This document shows, one piece after another, positions 62,601 to 64,000 of a stretch of DNA of 64,000 nt. The notes beneath the pieces are model-generated. The model saw only the letters and a program-made list of their open reading frames with translations. It did no database searches and was not told the origin of the DNA. The stretch's first letter is position 1. Each line of letters opens with the position of its first letter. The DNA comes from Nymphalis io (taxonomy: Eukaryota > Arthropoda > Insecta > Lepidoptera > Nymphalidae), in contig NC_065902.1 of assembly GCF_905147045.1 (NCBI RefSeq), positions 7,509,377 through 7,573,376 on the forward strand. The letters run 5' to 3'. Both the position numbers and the translations under genes were made by a program.

Positions 62601-62664
62601 CCGCTGTGGCGGCACAGGTGACAACGCTCATACTATCAAATATTGCCCACAAAGATTAAGATAA
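59608..62664 (+). CDS. nos: Nanos-type zinc finger protein, three exons found
   Basis: Nanos proteins repress translation with Pumilio and protect the germ line. Coding exons are 59608-59725 (the exon itself starts at 59600 after TTCTTGCAG), 61391-61542 and 62488-62664, with matching phases and GT/AG borders. The last exon starts ECGFCKNNGEPE and carries both nanos fingers: C92-x2-C95-x12-H108-x10-C119 and C127-x2-C130-x7-H138-x4-C143, with GRVRCPILRAL between them and GDNAHTIKYCP at the end. All eight metal ligands are present. The product is 148 residues if the ATG at 59608 is used. That start has a weak context (T at -3), and the frame is open back to the exon edge, so an upstream coding exon is possible. 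AATAAA at 62700-62705 is a likely polyadenylation signal. A retroelement lies about 23 bp behind the exon 1 donor and a nested inverted repeat sits in intron 2. Lepidoptera have several nanos paralogues, and I cannot tell which this is. Confidence 0.87.
59749..60034 (+). repeat. A-tailed retroelement family B, copy B5, in a nanos intron
   Basis: A near full-length but diverged copy (TTGGTGGTAGGGTTTTGTGCAAGC, GTTCCGGTTTAAAGGGTGGG, CTCAAGGCTGGTGGTGCATTG), ending CCTACCTATTTTAAATAAA. It starts about 23 bp after the donor of the first nanos exon found, in sense orientation. Confidence 0.75.
62219..62340. repeat. Nested direct and inverted repeats in nanos intron 2
   Basis: A 22-bp unit, ATCGTAAGACTGATTCATATGA, occurs twice in tandem (62219-62240, 62241-62262), then a third partial unit (62263 on) runs straight into its own reverse complement to make a 13+1+13 palindrome ending near 62289. 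A further inverted copy with the extension GATATATTTTAA lies at 62319-62340. The block could fold into alternative long hairpins. It lies about 150 bp before the acceptor of the zinc-finger exon. Confidence 0.85.
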
Positions 62665-64000
62665 AAGGTATTTCATTTAGTAGATATTGTATATAAGTTA
62701 ATAAAAAAATTTTTCACCCCATTCATGACGATGGCAGGAAATCTGCATCTTATACTAATTATCGATGAAATTTTTTATGTGATTCAAACACATATACATA
62801 GCCGTTATATCTAAACATAATCTTTTTACTATAAATAGGATAATTATTTTAATCTAATGTGATTCGTCTGTGAAACATTGCAGACGTCACGTTGGAAACC
62901 ATACCGGTGTAAGCTATAGTACTAGTAAACTATCAGATTAGAATCGGGAAATAAGCATACAAATAACCGAACAATAATCTTTCTCATAAGACAAGGCTCA
63001 TTGATTTAAACCTAGCAAACTTATAATCTTCATCATGCTCGGTGTTGAAGGAAAGCATTGTGAGTATACCTGCTTGTTTCGGATGAAAAACTGCCACATA
63101 TTACCAATCAGAATTGGAACGCCGTGGTCAAATAAGCTCCTCTTCTAGATCTTTACCTCAAAAGGAGATTAGGCCTTAGCTCAGTAGAGGGAACATTTAC
63201 AGACTATTAACTCTATTGTAAAATGAAATTTAAGAAAAGCTCACGTAATTGTCTATTATTACTAAAGTCAGCTCCTGAGACGAGTAACGCAAACAGGGGT
63301 GATATTTCAAAGGAACGGAAGAGAGGTGAAGCGGGACTTAAGCTAGAAGTGTTTTACCCGTCTCTAAAAATTGAATACCTCCCGTATTTAATTTCATTTA
63401 ACAATATAAAACAAAGCAAATATGCTTATTATTGTTATTATACAATAGATGTGAGTATACAAAGAAAAATAAAACTGACAATTATTTTTTGTTAAACAAG
63501 GACAAGGAAGATTAATCTTTCGAGATTATATTAAAAATATAGAAACCCCAATATTCAAGTAAATCCCGCATACGTATATAATTTAAAAAACAAAAATGAA
63601 TATCTTAGATTATTTTTAATGAAACAGCATACCGTATATATATTTTCAAACTACTATTTGTTACTTCTGCTTGTTTTTGACAACTCTACAAAACATACTA
63701 TGTTCCAAGAAGTTACGTCTCAATTCATTTCCCGTTCTGTTTCTGTTTTCCCCGCTCACTATTCTCCATAAAACTAGCACTAAATGCTGTTCATTTTAAA
63801 AGCGCGGTCGCTATTTATCGTATACGTCTAATGTCTCTTACTATCATAAGTTTTTGGATTATTTAACTATAACAACAAAATAAACATTAAATTAATCATT
63901 ATATTATTTATTTGTTTATACTTATTATCAATACATTTTTAATGGTTGTTAAACTAAATTTTGGTGCCACAATCCAACACTTAGTTTAAGTTTTTTATAA
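62665..64000. other. Downstream of nanos, SINE fragment only
   Basis: After the likely polyadenylation signal at 62700 there is AT-rich DNA. 63021-63212 is a diverged SINE family A fragment. The open frame at 63223-63495 has no recognisable features. Confidence 0.5.
63021..63212 (+). repeat. SINE family A, diverged copy A6
   Basis: Recognisable by CTCGGTGTTGAAGGAAAGCATTG, AGAATTGGAACGCCGTGGTC and GGCCTTAGCTCAGTAGAGGGAACATTTACAG. The tRNA-like head is absent. Confidence 0.65.

Noticed and set aside
1..64000. CRISPR array, bacterial defence system, integrated virus or other novel system
   Set aside because: Repeats are dispersed, not regularly spaced. All large ORFs are explained by retrotransposons. 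No LTR, capsid, polymerase or bacterial gene features were found.

Overview
This window is AT-rich eukaryotic DNA and reads as a moth or butterfly (Lepidoptera) nuclear genome. The evidence is spliced insect genes with GT/AG introns and several dispersed repeat families that I recognise as typical of Lepidoptera (tRNA-derived SINEs, a ~290 bp A-tailed non-autonomous element, Jockey/CR1-like, RTE-like and R1-like non-LTR retrotransposons). A nymphalid butterfly would fit, but I cannot prove the family from sequence alone.

Four host genes can be assembled exon by exon, with phases that agree across every splice junction I modelled. (1) On the minus strand, 13702-19916: a nine-exon, 431-residue gustatory receptor of the insect CO2-receptor subfamily, with a TATA box upstream. 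(2) Minus strand, 24406-26527: six-exon CHMP2B, an ESCRT-III subunit of 209 residues. (3) Minus strand, 28628-36271: nine-exon phospholipase B-like / lamina-ancestor protein of 685 residues, with an N-terminal membrane anchor. (4) Plus strand, 59608-62664: a nanos-type gene with a perfect nanos double zinc finger in its last exon. The nanos 5' end is uncertain.

Region by region: 1-13.7 kb has no host gene that I can see. It holds SINE and LINE debris plus a 3.6 kb Jockey-like retrotransposon (minus strand, 7.87-11.49 kb) whose ORF2 is open except for two in-frame stops. 13.7-20 kb is the receptor gene, with R1-like LINE debris in intron 1. 20-24.4 kb is intergenic, with a truncated Jockey-like copy and an A-tailed element. 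24.4-36.3 kb holds CHMP2B and lama in tandem. 36.3-57 kb is gene-poor. It contains a third Jockey-like fragment and a complete RTE-like retrotransposon (38928-42841) with an intact 1057-codon ORF flanked by a perfect 15-bp target-site duplication. It also holds a possible distal exon (49.3 kb) and a promoter-like, CpG-richer patch with a splice donor (55.0 kb), both on the minus strand and possibly the untranslated 5' part of lama. 57-64 kb carries the nanos-type gene.

The genes do not form an operon or a single pathway. CHMP2B and the phospholipase B-like protein both belong to the endosome-lysosome system, but their adjacency may be chance. I found no CRISPR array, no bacterial system, no tRNA or rRNA gene and no convincing viral insertion. 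The most unusual items are the apparently young, coding-competent RTE-like element, a serine where the phospholipase B-like family normally has its cysteine nucleophile, and a nested inverted repeat in the intron just before the nanos zinc-finger exon.
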